Source: Yarrowia lipolytica
Lineage: Eukaryota; Ascomycota; Dipodascomycetes; Dipodascales
Assembly: GCF_001761485.1 (NCBI RefSeq)
Contig: NC_090771.1
Location: forward strand, 434,001 to 498,000
DNA length: 64,000 nucleotides
Direction of reading: 5' to 3'
Shown one piece after another: positions 1-9,381 of this stretch. The position numbers and the translations under genes are program-made. Below the pieces are notes generated by a model that ran no database searches, was not told the origin of the DNA, and was given only the letters and a program-made list of their open reading frames with translations. The stretch's first letter is position 1. Each line of letters starts with the position of its first letter.

Positions 1-1
1 T

Positions 2-1099
2 GACCATCCTCTGGGCCGAATCTGCGAGACTCTCATCACTGTGTGTGCCTACGCCGGTACTGGTAACGTTCTGCAGATCCAGAAGTTGCTGCATGACTGT
101 GTTGGAGAGAATGTTACTGAGGGAGAGGCTGACGGAGAAGGCGATGGTGAAGGTGAGGGTGCTGAGGGTGCTGTTGCTACCGCTGAGGGTGCTGAGGGTG
201 CTGCGGATGCTGCTGACGCCATTGACGCTACCGCCGAAGCCGTCGCCGCCGAAGGAGAGGCTGCTGCTGATGCTACACAGGAGGTGGACTCGGAAGAGGC
301 CTCTTCTCACCAGGCATACTCTGTTCTTGGTCTGGCCATTGTTGCAATGGGTGAGGAAATTGGCCAGGAGATGGTTCTCCGACACTTTGGTCATCTCATG
401 CACTACGGCGATGCCCAGGTGAAGCGAGCTGTTCCTCTTGCCATGGGTCTGGTGTCTGCTTCCAACGCACAGATGCGTGTGTTTGACACCTTGTCGCGAT
501 ACTCACATGACGCCGATATGGAGGTTGCTCTGAATTCCATCTTCTCCATGGGTCTGGTGGGAGCGGGAACTAACAACGCCCGTCTGGCCCAGCTGCTCCG
601 ACAGCTCGCCTCCTACTACTCTAAGGATCCCGACGGACTTTTCACCGTCCGAATCGCCCAGGGTCTGCTCTATCTGGGTAAGGGTACTCTTACTGTGTCT
701 CCTTTCCATACCGATCGACAGATTCTGTCCAAGGTGTCTCTGGCATCGCTGGTTACCCTTCTGGTGACCATGATCGACCCCAAGTCGTTCATCCTAGCCG
801 ACAACCACTGGATGCTCTTCTGGCTCACTAACGCCATTCGTCCCCGCATGCTCATCACTCTGGACGAGAAGCTGGAGCCTATCAAGGTGCCCGTGCGAGT
901 CGGACAGGCTGTGGATACAGTCGGTCAGGCCGGAAAGCCCAAGACCATCACCGGCTGGGTCACTCATAGCACTCCCGTGTTGCTGAGTCATGGCGAGCGA
1001 GCCGAGCTGGAGGACGACGAGTACATTCCTCTGGCCTCGTCTCTGGAGGGCGTTGTCATTCTCAAGAAGAACCCCGACAGAATGGATGAGAGCAGTTAG
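2..1099 (+). CDS. RPN1: 26S proteasome regulatory subunit Rpn1, C-terminal part
   Basis: Open from the window edge (first full codon at 2) to TAG at 1097-1099, so only the last 365 residues are present. Rpn1 is the largest scaffold of the proteasome base; it docks ubiquitin receptors, UBL shuttle factors and Ubp6. The visible part carries PC-repeat helices (motifs such as AMGEEIG, HDADMEVALNSIFSMG, GSGTNNAR-like GAGTNNAR) followed by the conserved C-terminal block with GQAVDTVGQAGKPKTITG and LLSHGERAEL, matching PSMD2/Rpn1 nearly residue for residue. Between two PC repeats (encoded at about 115-305) sits a Glu/Gly/Ala-rich insert built from repeated GCTGAGGGTGCTG-like units; other Rpn1 proteins have a charged, Lys/Asp-rich linker there. 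The downstream neighbour is convergent, 288 bp away. Identity is secure. Confidence 0.96.
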   Translation, partial: DHPLGRICETLITVCAYAGTGNVLQIQKLLHDCVGENVTEGEADGEGDGEGEGAEGAVATAEGAEGAADAADAIDATAEAVAAEGEAAADATQEVDSEEASSHQAYSVLGLAIVAMGEEIGQEMVLRHFGHLMHYGDAQVKRAVPLAMGLVSASNAQMRVFDTLSRYSHDADMEVALNSIFSMGLVGAGTNNARLAQLLRQLASYYSKDPDGLFTVRIAQGLLYLGKGTLTVSPFHTDRQILSKVSLASLVTLLVTMIDPKSFILADNHWMLFWLTNAIRPRMLITLDEKLEPIKVPVRVGQAVDTVGQAGKPKTITGWVTHSTPVLLSHGERAELEDDEYIPLASSLEGVVILKKNPDRMDESS

Positions 1100-1387
1100 C
1101 ATACTCTGATAGGTATGGAATGAATAAATGGAAATGAATAGTAGGATACAGCAATAAATGGCAGGAGCGTAGTAACGGATGTACAGCCGCGATTTGATCT
1201 ATTCTAAAGTCAGTAATAGTTATTCAGATTCTATAGCGTAGCTACAGTACAAGTGACAGTACGACGATACTCTGAACTGTAGGTAATTTCAGATGATTAT
1301 TCTATACATACATTCGTACCGTAGTAGTTTCGTGGTTCATCATAATCCATCGCTGACCACAGACAATAACAGGTTCGCTCACATCGT

Positions 1388-3040
1388 CTATTTGTTCTGT
1401 GTGATCGACTCCTCCATCTCCGCAACCAACTTCTTTCGGTCGTCCACTCTCTCCTTCTCCTCGATAGCCTTACCCTCCCATCTGCTCCAGATGAGCTGTT
1501 CACAAGAGTTGATGCTGGCTCTGGCCTTCTCAAAAACTGCAACAGAGAAGTCGCTGCAGAGAGCGTCCCAGGTCTTTTGCAGCTTGAAACATCCCCAGAC
1601 AATACCAAAGGCTGCGATAGAGCCCATGTTGTAAAGAGAAAGGTCGTAGAGGTATACTCCAAGAGCAGGAATGATGACTGTAGGAAGCTGGATGCCGAGT
1701 ACAACCTTCAGGAACTCGTGGTAAGCTCTCGAGTGCAGCTCAGACACCAGAGTGTCATCCAACTCCTCCAGCGTCTGGCCAATCACGTCGTCTGAGGGGC
1801 TGTCCCAATGTTCGACGGGAGAAAGTCCGTAGATGCCGTCGGTGAGAGGCTCGGGAGAGTTAGGAGTGGTGCAGGCAAAGCCGTCGATTCGGCCAAGCAG
1901 GTAGCACATGGATTGTCTTGAAGCAGGCAAGAATGCGTATTCGAGAGAATCTCGGGTGATTCCATCAACGTCGTCAATTCGCCAGTACAGCTTGTACCAG
2001 GGCAGTTCCGATTGTCGCCACTTGAGCAGCTGTTGTTTTAGCACCGTCTGGAGTTCCCGGTGGGCGTTTCGGGACCATTCTGACCGCAGAGTCTTGATAG
2101 TGTCCGCCTCGCCCTTCATAAGAGACTCCTTGGACACGTCAGAGGCACACAAATCCCGGCAGGTCTGGTAAATGCTGTATCGAAGAGCACGGTCGTGGTT
2201 GGCGGACATTCGCTTCATTGCTCGAGATAATTGCTCAAAATTGGACTTCTGCCACAGCTTGAGGTACTTGGGGGAGTTGGAAGGAGACTTTCTGAGCAGA
2301 GAAACGGCCTCAAAGGCCTCTTCGGAGTTGACTGTAAGTGTGGCACTGACAATAGCCACGAAGTCGTCCTCAGCCAGGTCTCGCAGGTTCACGGAGGGCC
2401 ATGCCTTGAGACCCTCTCCTTCTCCGACATAGATGATCCAATGGCAATCTCGAATGTTATCGAGAGAATCCGCGAATGAAGTGGCCTCCATAATGTCCAC
2501 ATCTACCTCCTTTAGGAATGGCGAGGGCAAGCTCATGTCCCATCGCGAGTTTTGTGTGCCGTGGCCGGTGTATTTGCCAGGACTCAGAACGATATCCTTG
2601 GACGCAATTCTAGCCAGAAAAGCGTCGTACCACCTTTGGTCGGATGCCAGTGGGTCTGCCAGTAGAGCATTGAGAATGTTAGCGTCCTTGCGCTTCTTGA
2701 CAGTCATATCTTGGGGACCCAGAGGCACAATACCGATTCTGGTTCTACCGACGGAATCAGCCAGAGAAACTCGGGCATGGAGAGAGTCCCGATCGGGAAA
2801 TAGACCACGCACCTGACTGATGAGCTTGTTGGGGATTCGGGGCTCCATGGACACTTTTCCATCTACTTTGGCGGTTTCAGACGGTTCCAGTTTCACGTCA
2901 TTTTCCGTACTGGTGGGACGGTTGAACAGATCGATTTCGGTGGTGCCGTAGACAGAGCCAGTGAGCACATGTGAGTCACGTGTTCCGGCGGTCGTGTACC
3001 GTCTCAGACCAACGCTGTGACGTCCTATTTGTCGTAGCAT
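1388..3040 (-). CDS. Mitochondrial membrane protein, Mmc1-like
   Basis: A 550-residue protein if translation starts at the ATG at 3040 (preceded by CACC); an in-frame ATG at 3061 would add seven residues. The N-terminus (MLRQIGRHSVGLRRYTT) is rich in Arg, Ser and Thr and lacks acids, as in a mitochondrial presequence. A block with LNALLADPL and IVLSPGKY recalls the fungal Mmc1 family, whose C-terminal dynamin-like/D1-like region ends in a membrane anchor. Near the C-terminus a hydrophobic pair (around LPTVIIPALGVYLYDL and GSIAAFGIVWGCF) is followed by a charged helical tail, which fits a membrane-inserted mitochondrial protein. The family call rests on remembered sequence features only; the mitochondrial membrane location is better supported than the name. 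Confidence 0.5.
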   Translation of the reverse strand: MLRQIGRHSVGLRRYTTAGTRDSHVLTGSVYGTTEIDLFNRPTSTENDVKLEPSETAKVDGKVSMEPRIPNKLISQVRGLFPDRDSLHARVSLADSVGRTRIGIVPLGPQDMTVKKRKDANILNALLADPLASDQRWYDAFLARIASKDIVLSPGKYTGHGTQNSRWDMSLPSPFLKEVDVDIMEATSFADSLDNIRDCHWIIYVGEGEGLKAWPSVNLRDLAEDDFVAIVSATLTVNSEEAFEAVSLLRKSPSNSPKYLKLWQKSNFEQLSRAMKRMSANHDRALRYSIYQTCRDLCASDVSKESLMKGEADTIKTLRSEWSRNAHRELQTVLKQQLLKWRQSELPWYKLYWRIDDVDGITRDSLEYAFLPASRQSMCYLLGRIDGFACTTPNSPEPLTDGIYGLSPVEHWDSPSDDVIGQTLEELDDTLVSELHSRAYHEFLKVVLGIQLPTVIIPALGVYLYDLSLYNMGSIAAFGIVWGCFKLQKTWDALCSDFSVAVFEKARASINSCEQLIWSRWEGKAIEEKERVDDRKKLVAEMEESITQNK

Positions 3041-3463
3041 GGTGGTGAAATGGATGGTCATCTGCAACCTGTAACTTTGTGCTCTAATATTGCCTGTTGA
3101 TGGATGCAATTGGTTATTTGGGCAGTCACGAAGAAGCTGTAAATGGGGAGTTGAGAATTTGGGGGCTTAATGGGTGTCTTACCTGGTGGTAATTAATTGA
3201 TTCTTCGGGTTTTATTTCAAGTCTGACCGTCATTACCGAGTATTGATGGGATGTTTTTGCGTATTGTTTTCTAAACAAACTCCACAACTATAAGCTGCCT
3301 TACCTCAGTAATCCTAACTAAATTCATGAAAAGTGCAACTCAACTCCCATCTTGTTAATTCACGTCTCTGGGCTACAGTTGGAGACATAATTTTAAGTCA
3401 TGTTAGCTATTTAGAACATCTATATGGTTCTTTTTGTTGTGACAGATACCGCACCGGTGCTGT
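3041..3463. other. Intergenic: promoter of the Mmc1-like gene and 3' flank of the MFS gene
   Basis: About 420 bp between two minus-strand genes. It is AT-rich (for example around 3185-3330) and holds the upstream region of the Mmc1-like gene. No open frame or RNA gene was recognised. A GAGTCACGTGTT E-box lies just inside the neighbouring coding region near 2980-2992. Confidence 0.5.
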
Positions 3464-5149
3464 CTAGTTCTCAGTTCTTCTGGAATGCCACCAGACGATG
3501 AAACCCATGGAGAATGCAATAAAGGCGATAAACGAACACGACGAAAACACGTAGGCAAGAGCGTGCTTGTAGACGTTTCGGATATCAATCTGAATCTCGG
3601 GAGCTAGGTGGTTAATAAATTCAACGTTCTTTCGGACCTTGAGTTGCAGCTCGGGGTCGGAAATGATTCCTGGAAGCTCAGAACGGAGACGCGATTGCAG
3701 AATGTGTGCAACTCCGTTGACTCCAAGCACCGATCCAAGTGATCTGAAGAGGTAGATGACTCCAATGGAAGAGGCTGAGTCAGCAGCTCCTGTTTGGCAA
3801 CACAGTCCGATGAGTGTTGACACGAGAATTAGGCCCTGAGCAAGACCCTGGAAGGCAAGATTAACGGCCATGACGAGCTCCAGGGAAATTCCGTGGCTCT
3901 TGAGCACATTGGCCAAGGGAGTAGCCTCGTGGGGAGTTGAAGAGTTGATCAGCCGGGATAGAACGAAACAGGAGATTCCCACAGTAGTCAGACCGGCAAG
4001 AAAGACTCGAGGATATCGTTCCTTGGTGTTCTTCTTGAGAAGCTGGCCTGTGATAACGGATCCAGAGGATACTCCAATGGATAGAGGAATGAGTCGTACA
4101 CCTGCTTGGGCAGCACTCTCCAGAAATACAACCTGGAGAAAGACAGGAGTGTAGTAGATAACTGAGAACTGAGTGATGGTTGTGAAAAAGACTGATGTAG
4201 TCAGCAAAGTGGGCTTCAGGTGTCCAAACACAGCCTTGGTCATGATAGGTTCAGGTGCAATCTTGATCTCGACGTACAAAAACACGGCCAGGAAAATGGC
4301 ACTGGCCAGAGACATCATCTGGAGAGTTCCACTGTTGGAGAGTGTTCGAGTGTCGGTCTGCATGTTGATGACCAGCAACAGGAGGGTCAGGAAACAGACG
4401 ATAGAGATGGATCCAAAGACATCAATTCGTTCCAGAGTAGATGCGTTAGAAACCTTTAGTTTCTTTGGTTTGATGTTAACGTACCGGAACACTAAGAAGG
4501 AAGAAAGAACCACAAAAGGAACCTGCAATGAAAACATGTATCTCCAGCCCAAGTGGTCAGCAATAAGTCCTCCTACAGGAGCTCCCAGCATAGCGCCCAG
4601 TCCAAAGTTGATATTGGCGTATCCCTGGAAGATGCCTCGTTCCTCGATAGTCACGATATCCGAAACGATGATTGAAGACATGGCTGCGAGTCCTCCTCCT
4701 CCCACGCCAGTGATAGCTCGGCCAACAATGAGCCAGTTGAAGTCGGGTGCGTATCCGCAGATGAGGTTTCCGAGTCCAAAGAAGAAGGAGGCGAACAACA
4801 GCATTGTCTTACGTCCAAACACGTCACTTAGCTTGCCGTACAGCGGCTGGAATGCGCAGTTGGTGAGCAGGTAGGCTGTGGCTACCCATGCAACGTTGTC
4901 AGATTCGTTCAGATCAGCTCCCACTCGGTTCAGAGTGCTAGCCACGATGGTACCGTCGATAGAGCACAGAAAGGCGCCGATGTAAAGTGCCGGCAGAATG
5001 GCCGACCGCTTGTACATCTGCTTGAGCTGGGCTGATGTCCATTTTGGTTCTCCGTCGTCCTGGAGAGGCGCTCCAGACTCGTTGGCCAACAGAGGCGTTT
5101 CTTCGGACATGGAGGTCGAGGATGAGGCGCAGGTAGAGTCGACCGTCAT
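3464..5149 (-). CDS. MFS permease, DHA2 family (14-TM), Vba/Fnx-like
   Basis: A 561-residue major facilitator. The ATG at 5149 is used because the longer frame begins only with GTG. An acidic, Ser-rich cytosolic N-terminus of about 50 residues leads into repeated hydrophobic segments. Visible signatures are the DHA motif CSIDGTIVAST (around residues 62-72), motif A GKLSDVFGRK (105-114), motif B-like GRAITGVGGGG and motif C-like GAMLGAPVGGLI. These place it with fungal 14-spanner H+ antiporters such as vacuolar basic amino acid transporters (Vba1/2) and Fnx1, and near multidrug exporters; substrate cannot be read from sequence. A TTATAAA-type TATA box lies 30 bp upstream of the ATG. Two CGG-N3-CCG zinc-cluster-like sites sit about 400 bp upstream. 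Confidence 0.9.
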   Translation of the reverse strand: MTVDSTCASSSTSMSEETPLLANESGAPLQDDGEPKWTSAQLKQMYKRSAILPALYIGAFLCSIDGTIVASTLNRVGADLNESDNVAWVATAYLLTNCAFQPLYGKLSDVFGRKTMLLFASFFFGLGNLICGYAPDFNWLIVGRAITGVGGGGLAAMSSIIVSDIVTIEERGIFQGYANINFGLGAMLGAPVGGLIADHLGWRYMFSLQVPFVVLSSFLVFRYVNIKPKKLKVSNASTLERIDVFGSISIVCFLTLLLLVINMQTDTRTLSNSGTLQMMSLASAIFLAVFLYVEIKIAPEPIMTKAVFGHLKPTLLTTSVFFTTITQFSVIYYTPVFLQVVFLESAAQAGVRLIPLSIGVSSGSVITGQLLKKNTKERYPRVFLAGLTTVGISCFVLSRLINSSTPHEATPLANVLKSHGISLELVMAVNLAFQGLAQGLILVSTLIGLCCQTGAADSASSIGVIYLFRSLGSVLGVNGVAHILQSRLRSELPGIISDPELQLKVRKNVEFINHLAPEIQIDIRNVYKHALAYVFSSCSFIAFIAFSMGFIVWWHSRRTEN

Positions 5150-5544
5150 GGTTAAGTGGCACGAGAGGGCGGTCACGGTGTTTATAAGCGATGGGTTTTT
5201 TTTCGAGCGCTTGTTTGAGAATGGTAGCTTGGTTGGCTCTGGCTCCTCTGATAAACTTTCAACATGCAGACTTCATGTATTTGATTGCACTTGTTTAGCT
5301 CGTGTGACGGGGTCTCGAGGTGGGGTTCGAGGTGGATTTAGGGGATGCCGATGAGATTGGACCAACTGTTTTTTCAATCAAATCGGTCCTCATTTGACTG
5401 ACATCTGTGGTTGTTATTTTGGAGATCTCAAATTTCACTTTTTGTCCCGCACCTCAAACTTTCATCTCGGAGTATACGTGAGTCTTATCCACCATCTCCG
5501 AGAGTCCCAAACAAGCATGTCAATGCGGGCTAGCGCAAGTCTAT

Positions 5545-5567
5545 CGGAGTCCGTGGTTCGGAGTCCG
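5545..5567. promoter_or_regulatory. Paired CGG-N3-CCG sites
   Basis: The palindrome CGGAGTCCG occurs twice, at 5545-5553 and 5559-5567, with 14-bp centre spacing. An inverted CGG pair three bases apart is a typical Zn2Cys6 transcription factor site. It lies about 400 bp upstream of the MFS permease start, so regulation of that transporter is a reasonable guess. The binding factor is unknown. Confidence 0.4.
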
Positions 5568-6493
5568 CGAATGGGGTATATATGGGGTAGATTGGTTTTA
5601 ATAGGGTCGGTAATGGCCCAGTAATGCCAGCTTCTGCCGGCGATTGTTCCATGCCAAGAACCACTTACATTTGCTGCCTATGTTCAAAATGGTACTTGCA
5701 GTAATTTGATGTCTGCTGGAACTAGACGAGAACGGTGCTAGATACCAGGGACAGGTCCAGGAAGAGCGTAGATCGGGTTGCGAAAAGTACAAAAACACTC
5801 CTAGTACATATACTCGAGCATAATAACCTCATATATACATATTTCGTTGATATTTCGTTGATATCGATGACTCTCAGGACACACCTTTTGTAAGTGCGTG
5901 CTGTACACACACATTCCTTGTCCTGTATGGAAGCTCAAAGTGGGTCCCAAAATGGTGAGACATCCTGCTTATCCACAATAGAAACTGTCTTATAAAGGCA
6001 GTTGGATCCAGGGCGGAAAGGGCGGAATCCGACGGGGAGGTGAGTGATTCGAACCGCCGTCAACACGTGTTTGACCTACTGGTATTGGTGTGGATTTCCT
6101 TACGCTGTGGCTTACAAGCATGAATGTGCTCGGGACACTGTACAAGGACGACATACTTCATCCGCATCGACTGCAGGACATTCTCCTGTTTGTTTCGTAT
6201 AGAAGACACTCCACAATGTATCATAACCGAGTGTCAACCTGAACATTGGATGCTGAAGGCGACAAGTATTTGTATATAGACATCTGCCTCCTCATAAGCC
6301 ACTTCCAAGAGTTCCTTTTGCCTACAGCACGATGCCGGGTAACAACATCTCGACTGTGGCTTGATTAGTCCGTGTTCAAGACCACAGATCGGTCAGTCAA
6401 TCAGCGAGTCCCTCATCACCCGCAGCCGCTTAGTCCATCTTGCTTTTTTGACAGCGGCTGCTAATCGTGCCTTATCTGAACCTTGAATGTGTT

Positions 6494-6598
6494 AGGGAGG
6501 GAGTCATGTGCTAGAGAGGGAGTCATGTGACATATGAGGGAGTCACGTCACAGTTATGGGGGTCATGTGACAGATGTGGGGGTCATGTGACAGCTGTG
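6494..6598 (+). repeat. Five-unit imperfect tandem repeat with GTCATGTGAC cores
   Basis: Five units of about 20 bp, each starting with a G-rich stretch (GAGGGA or GGGGG) followed by GTCATGTG or GTCACGTC and a short variable tail. The core resembles the E-box/CDEI word RTCACRTG. Unit length varies slightly, so this is a diverged minisatellite or a cluster of binding sites. It lies in the middle of the 4.2-kb gene-free region. Confidence 0.75.
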
Positions 6599-9240
6599 CA
6601 AGTGGTTACGAAACTGTTGATTACTTGTATTGTATTAGTAACGTATGGTCGCGTTAGTTATGGTCGTCGCAGACCTGATAGAAGAGATCTACGGTTAGAC
6701 AGGGAAAACACCCATGATCCTTACCGTAAGCTGGGTCTTGAGAGAAGAACGTGACGGGAATAGCCAGTTTTTCGACTCGAATTTCGTTCTTCAGGCTGTT
6801 ACTACGAAAGGCTCTTCTCACATGGCGTGGGATGGTTATGTCATGGGCTTCCTCGTCCATGATTGCTGTCTTTTAAGGGTACAGTAATCCGAATACAACG
6901 TCCGTGCAAGTACGAGAACACTGTAGTCATAGTAACGAGAGTAAATGGACTCCTTTAGAGTCATTCTGAGTGTGTGTACAAGCACTGAAATCTCGGATCA
7001 TTACCACTACTCGTACTTGTACTGAACCGTACATACTGAGTCTCTTGGATAACTCGAAGTTTTCCCGAATGTTGCACAGTGATGCCCATTACGCAGTTTT
7101 GTTAAGATATGTTTTTTTTCGTTGGGGTTAGTTATGGGATTTGTTCAGAGAGTTGCTGGCGGTTGATAAAGAAAAGACGATCCGACGACGTCCGTACAAT
7201 ATAGATATGGTACAAGTACACCGCTGTTCTTACACTCGCTTCTCCCCTTTCAAAAATCTTCATTCTTCATGCACGGACTAATCGGACCTTGTACATGTCT
7301 GCTTACTCCACATTTTACACTGGCTAATCGGAGCGCCCATGTCGAAAGACATGATTGAGTTTGACACGACGATCTTTGGTGTGATGGAATTAAACCGAAA
7401 TGGCGAGTGATTCAGACGGTGAAACAGTACACTTTGGATTGGAGATGAGCAAGTGAGACAAAACTTGTGTGTTGTATATTGTACTTGTACAGTATGTACA
7501 GGTATCTGACATTCGTGACACTGGTGCTCAATAAATCGCAAGTAAATTCTTCACTATATAGTTGGCTCACGAATGACCCACACAACCTCGGTCCCGACAC
7601 ACCCCGATCGACCCGAGATAGCCCGAAGTTGCCTGGGGTCCCCACACTTTATGCAGTAATAAAGCGTGCGCGCGCGGAAAGGAAATAGGGGGCGAATTGG
7701 GACTCAGGGGAATGACAAGTGTGCGTCACGGGTGTGTGGTGTTATTAGCGTGACATTTTTTTTTGGAGTGGACCGTTGGGCCTCGGTTCGGAAAAACTAT
7801 GCTGATACAAAGTAATGAGCGTTGCGCTAGCCAACACCGATACCAGCAAGTACACTGGGAAGCCCATGGATGCTGTAGGTTAAAGGCGGCAAATAAACAG
7901 TGTCCATACAGTATTGAGGCCACATTTTGACAAAAAGCACGGTGCGCAGCAACGCTACATTGGTGGTTGCTGTAGCAGTTGCACATGGCGAAGCTCACAC
8001 TTTTGGCACTCTGACAGCAGGTCCAAGCTTCGAGCTATGACGTCTGGGCTGGCTTTAGGTTGGAAGCTTGTTTTCGTGTCTTTTCTGGTTTTTTCACGCT
8101 GATGCAAAAACAGACAGCGACTGGCGAAAAAGCGAACAAGTCACGATAATGAAACGGGCTCTTCGGGACGATCGGCCAATGTGAAAGTGCGCGTGATGAA
8201 GGAGGAAACCGTGACCAGACAGTGGTTTCAAACACATTCGCCTCCAATGTAACCCAGACAATGTGACACCCAGACGCCACTCAACAACTCAACGTGAAGA
8301 GTCCGTGTAGCCTCCACACCACACACACTGTCCATAACATATACCTTCCATAAACTTCCATTATACAATGTACGAGGTACAATATGTACTCAAAGTTGTG
8401 GAATTCGCGTTTTGCAGTTTTTTGATTTCCGAGATTTGCAGCTTTGGCGGGACAGCCGCACTCGTGCACCCCAAGCTTCCTATGCGCCTTTCTCTCTGCC
8501 TCTCTCTGGCGCTCGTTAGGCCGACACCGCTGCGTCCTTATCTCCGTCTCTCTGGACTCTGATACGCCATCTGCACATCCAGAGGTAAGAAGTGTGTGTC
8601 TACCCGTGGGTATACAGATACCGAGCCGAGGTAGGGAGAGTAGTCTATGAGGCAGATTGGGGGACGCTATTGCTGCACCTGTAGCTGGTTCAATTGGACC
8701 AGGCACATCTTTCTGCACCCATATACCCCTCCTGTCAGCTGTGCCGCCGGCTGCTCTCCTCCTTAGTAAAAGTCGTCAATAGTTGTTTCTTCTCCTCGCT
8801 TACCTTCACATGCGTCTTCCATATTCACACTGGTAGATGCAACCAAGAGTTAAAGGTTCATCCCAACGTTGGGGACGGTGGAGTTTATTGAGACAGTAGC
8901 AATATAACATGGGAGAGCAGCTGGTGGCGAGCTATGGGGGCTTTTATAGGGAAACAAGGAAGAACCACAGAACCAAGATGATGGATGACGCGAAAAAAAG
9001 TTGCTTCCAAAAATCGCATTGCCGCTCTTCATCTTACGCTCTCATATTGCCACTCTCCTGCACCCCACTCTACCTCCGCTAAAGTCCTCGGCTCCAGCAC
9101 CTTATTCACCATTAGCTTGTATGATATTCGTCGTGTTGGTGGAGTTGTGAAGACGTTGTAGGGCGATATTGGGTCTGGTGAAGAGACGGTAGACCAGCAT
9201 CGACGGCAGTGGCAACAGAACACCGTCTTCTGGCTCATCT

Positions 9241-9264
9241 CCACCTCCCCTCCCCCACCCCAAC
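9241..9264 (+). promoter_or_regulatory. C-rich stress-element-like tract in the GPD1 promoter
   Basis: The stretch holds CCCCT at 9247-9251 within a longer C-rich run, about 130 bp before the GPD1 ATG. CCCCT is the stress response element recognised by Msn2/4-type zinc fingers in yeasts, and GPD1 is a classical osmostress gene. A GATATAAG TATA-like box follows at about 9356-9363. Function is inferred from motif and position only. Confidence 0.35.
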
Positions 9265-9381
9265 TCGGCCCAACGAAGTGTTTTTCCGAACACGCTTTCA
9301 GACGCTGGGCTAAACCCTATTCTCTGGCGGGCGCCTCTGAAAATTACTCAACCAAGATATAAGAGATCGCATCCCCATAAC

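Larger units (their letters stand above)
5150..9381. other. 4.2-kb divergent intergenic region (MFS gene / GPD1)
   Basis: No convincing gene was found. The frames present (largest near 8281-8718, minus strand) have no codon bias or recognisable domain. It contains a TATATAT at about 5577, a 12-bp tandem duplication at 5840-5865, a five-unit repeat with GTCATGTGAC cores (6494-6598), and many ACTTGTAC/GTACAAGT-type words between 6900 and 7500. A T-arm-like string at 6045-6057 does not fold into a tRNA. The last few hundred bases carry the GPD1 promoter. Confidence 0.6.

Noticed and set aside
6040-6060. T-arm-like string (GGTTCGAATCA on the minus strand)
   Set aside because: The flanking bases do not pair as a T-stem and no anticodon or acceptor arm can be drawn.
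8281-8718. 145-codon minus-strand frame
   Set aside because: No codon bias, no domain, many rare codons; it starts in AT-poor spacer sequence without a promoter.
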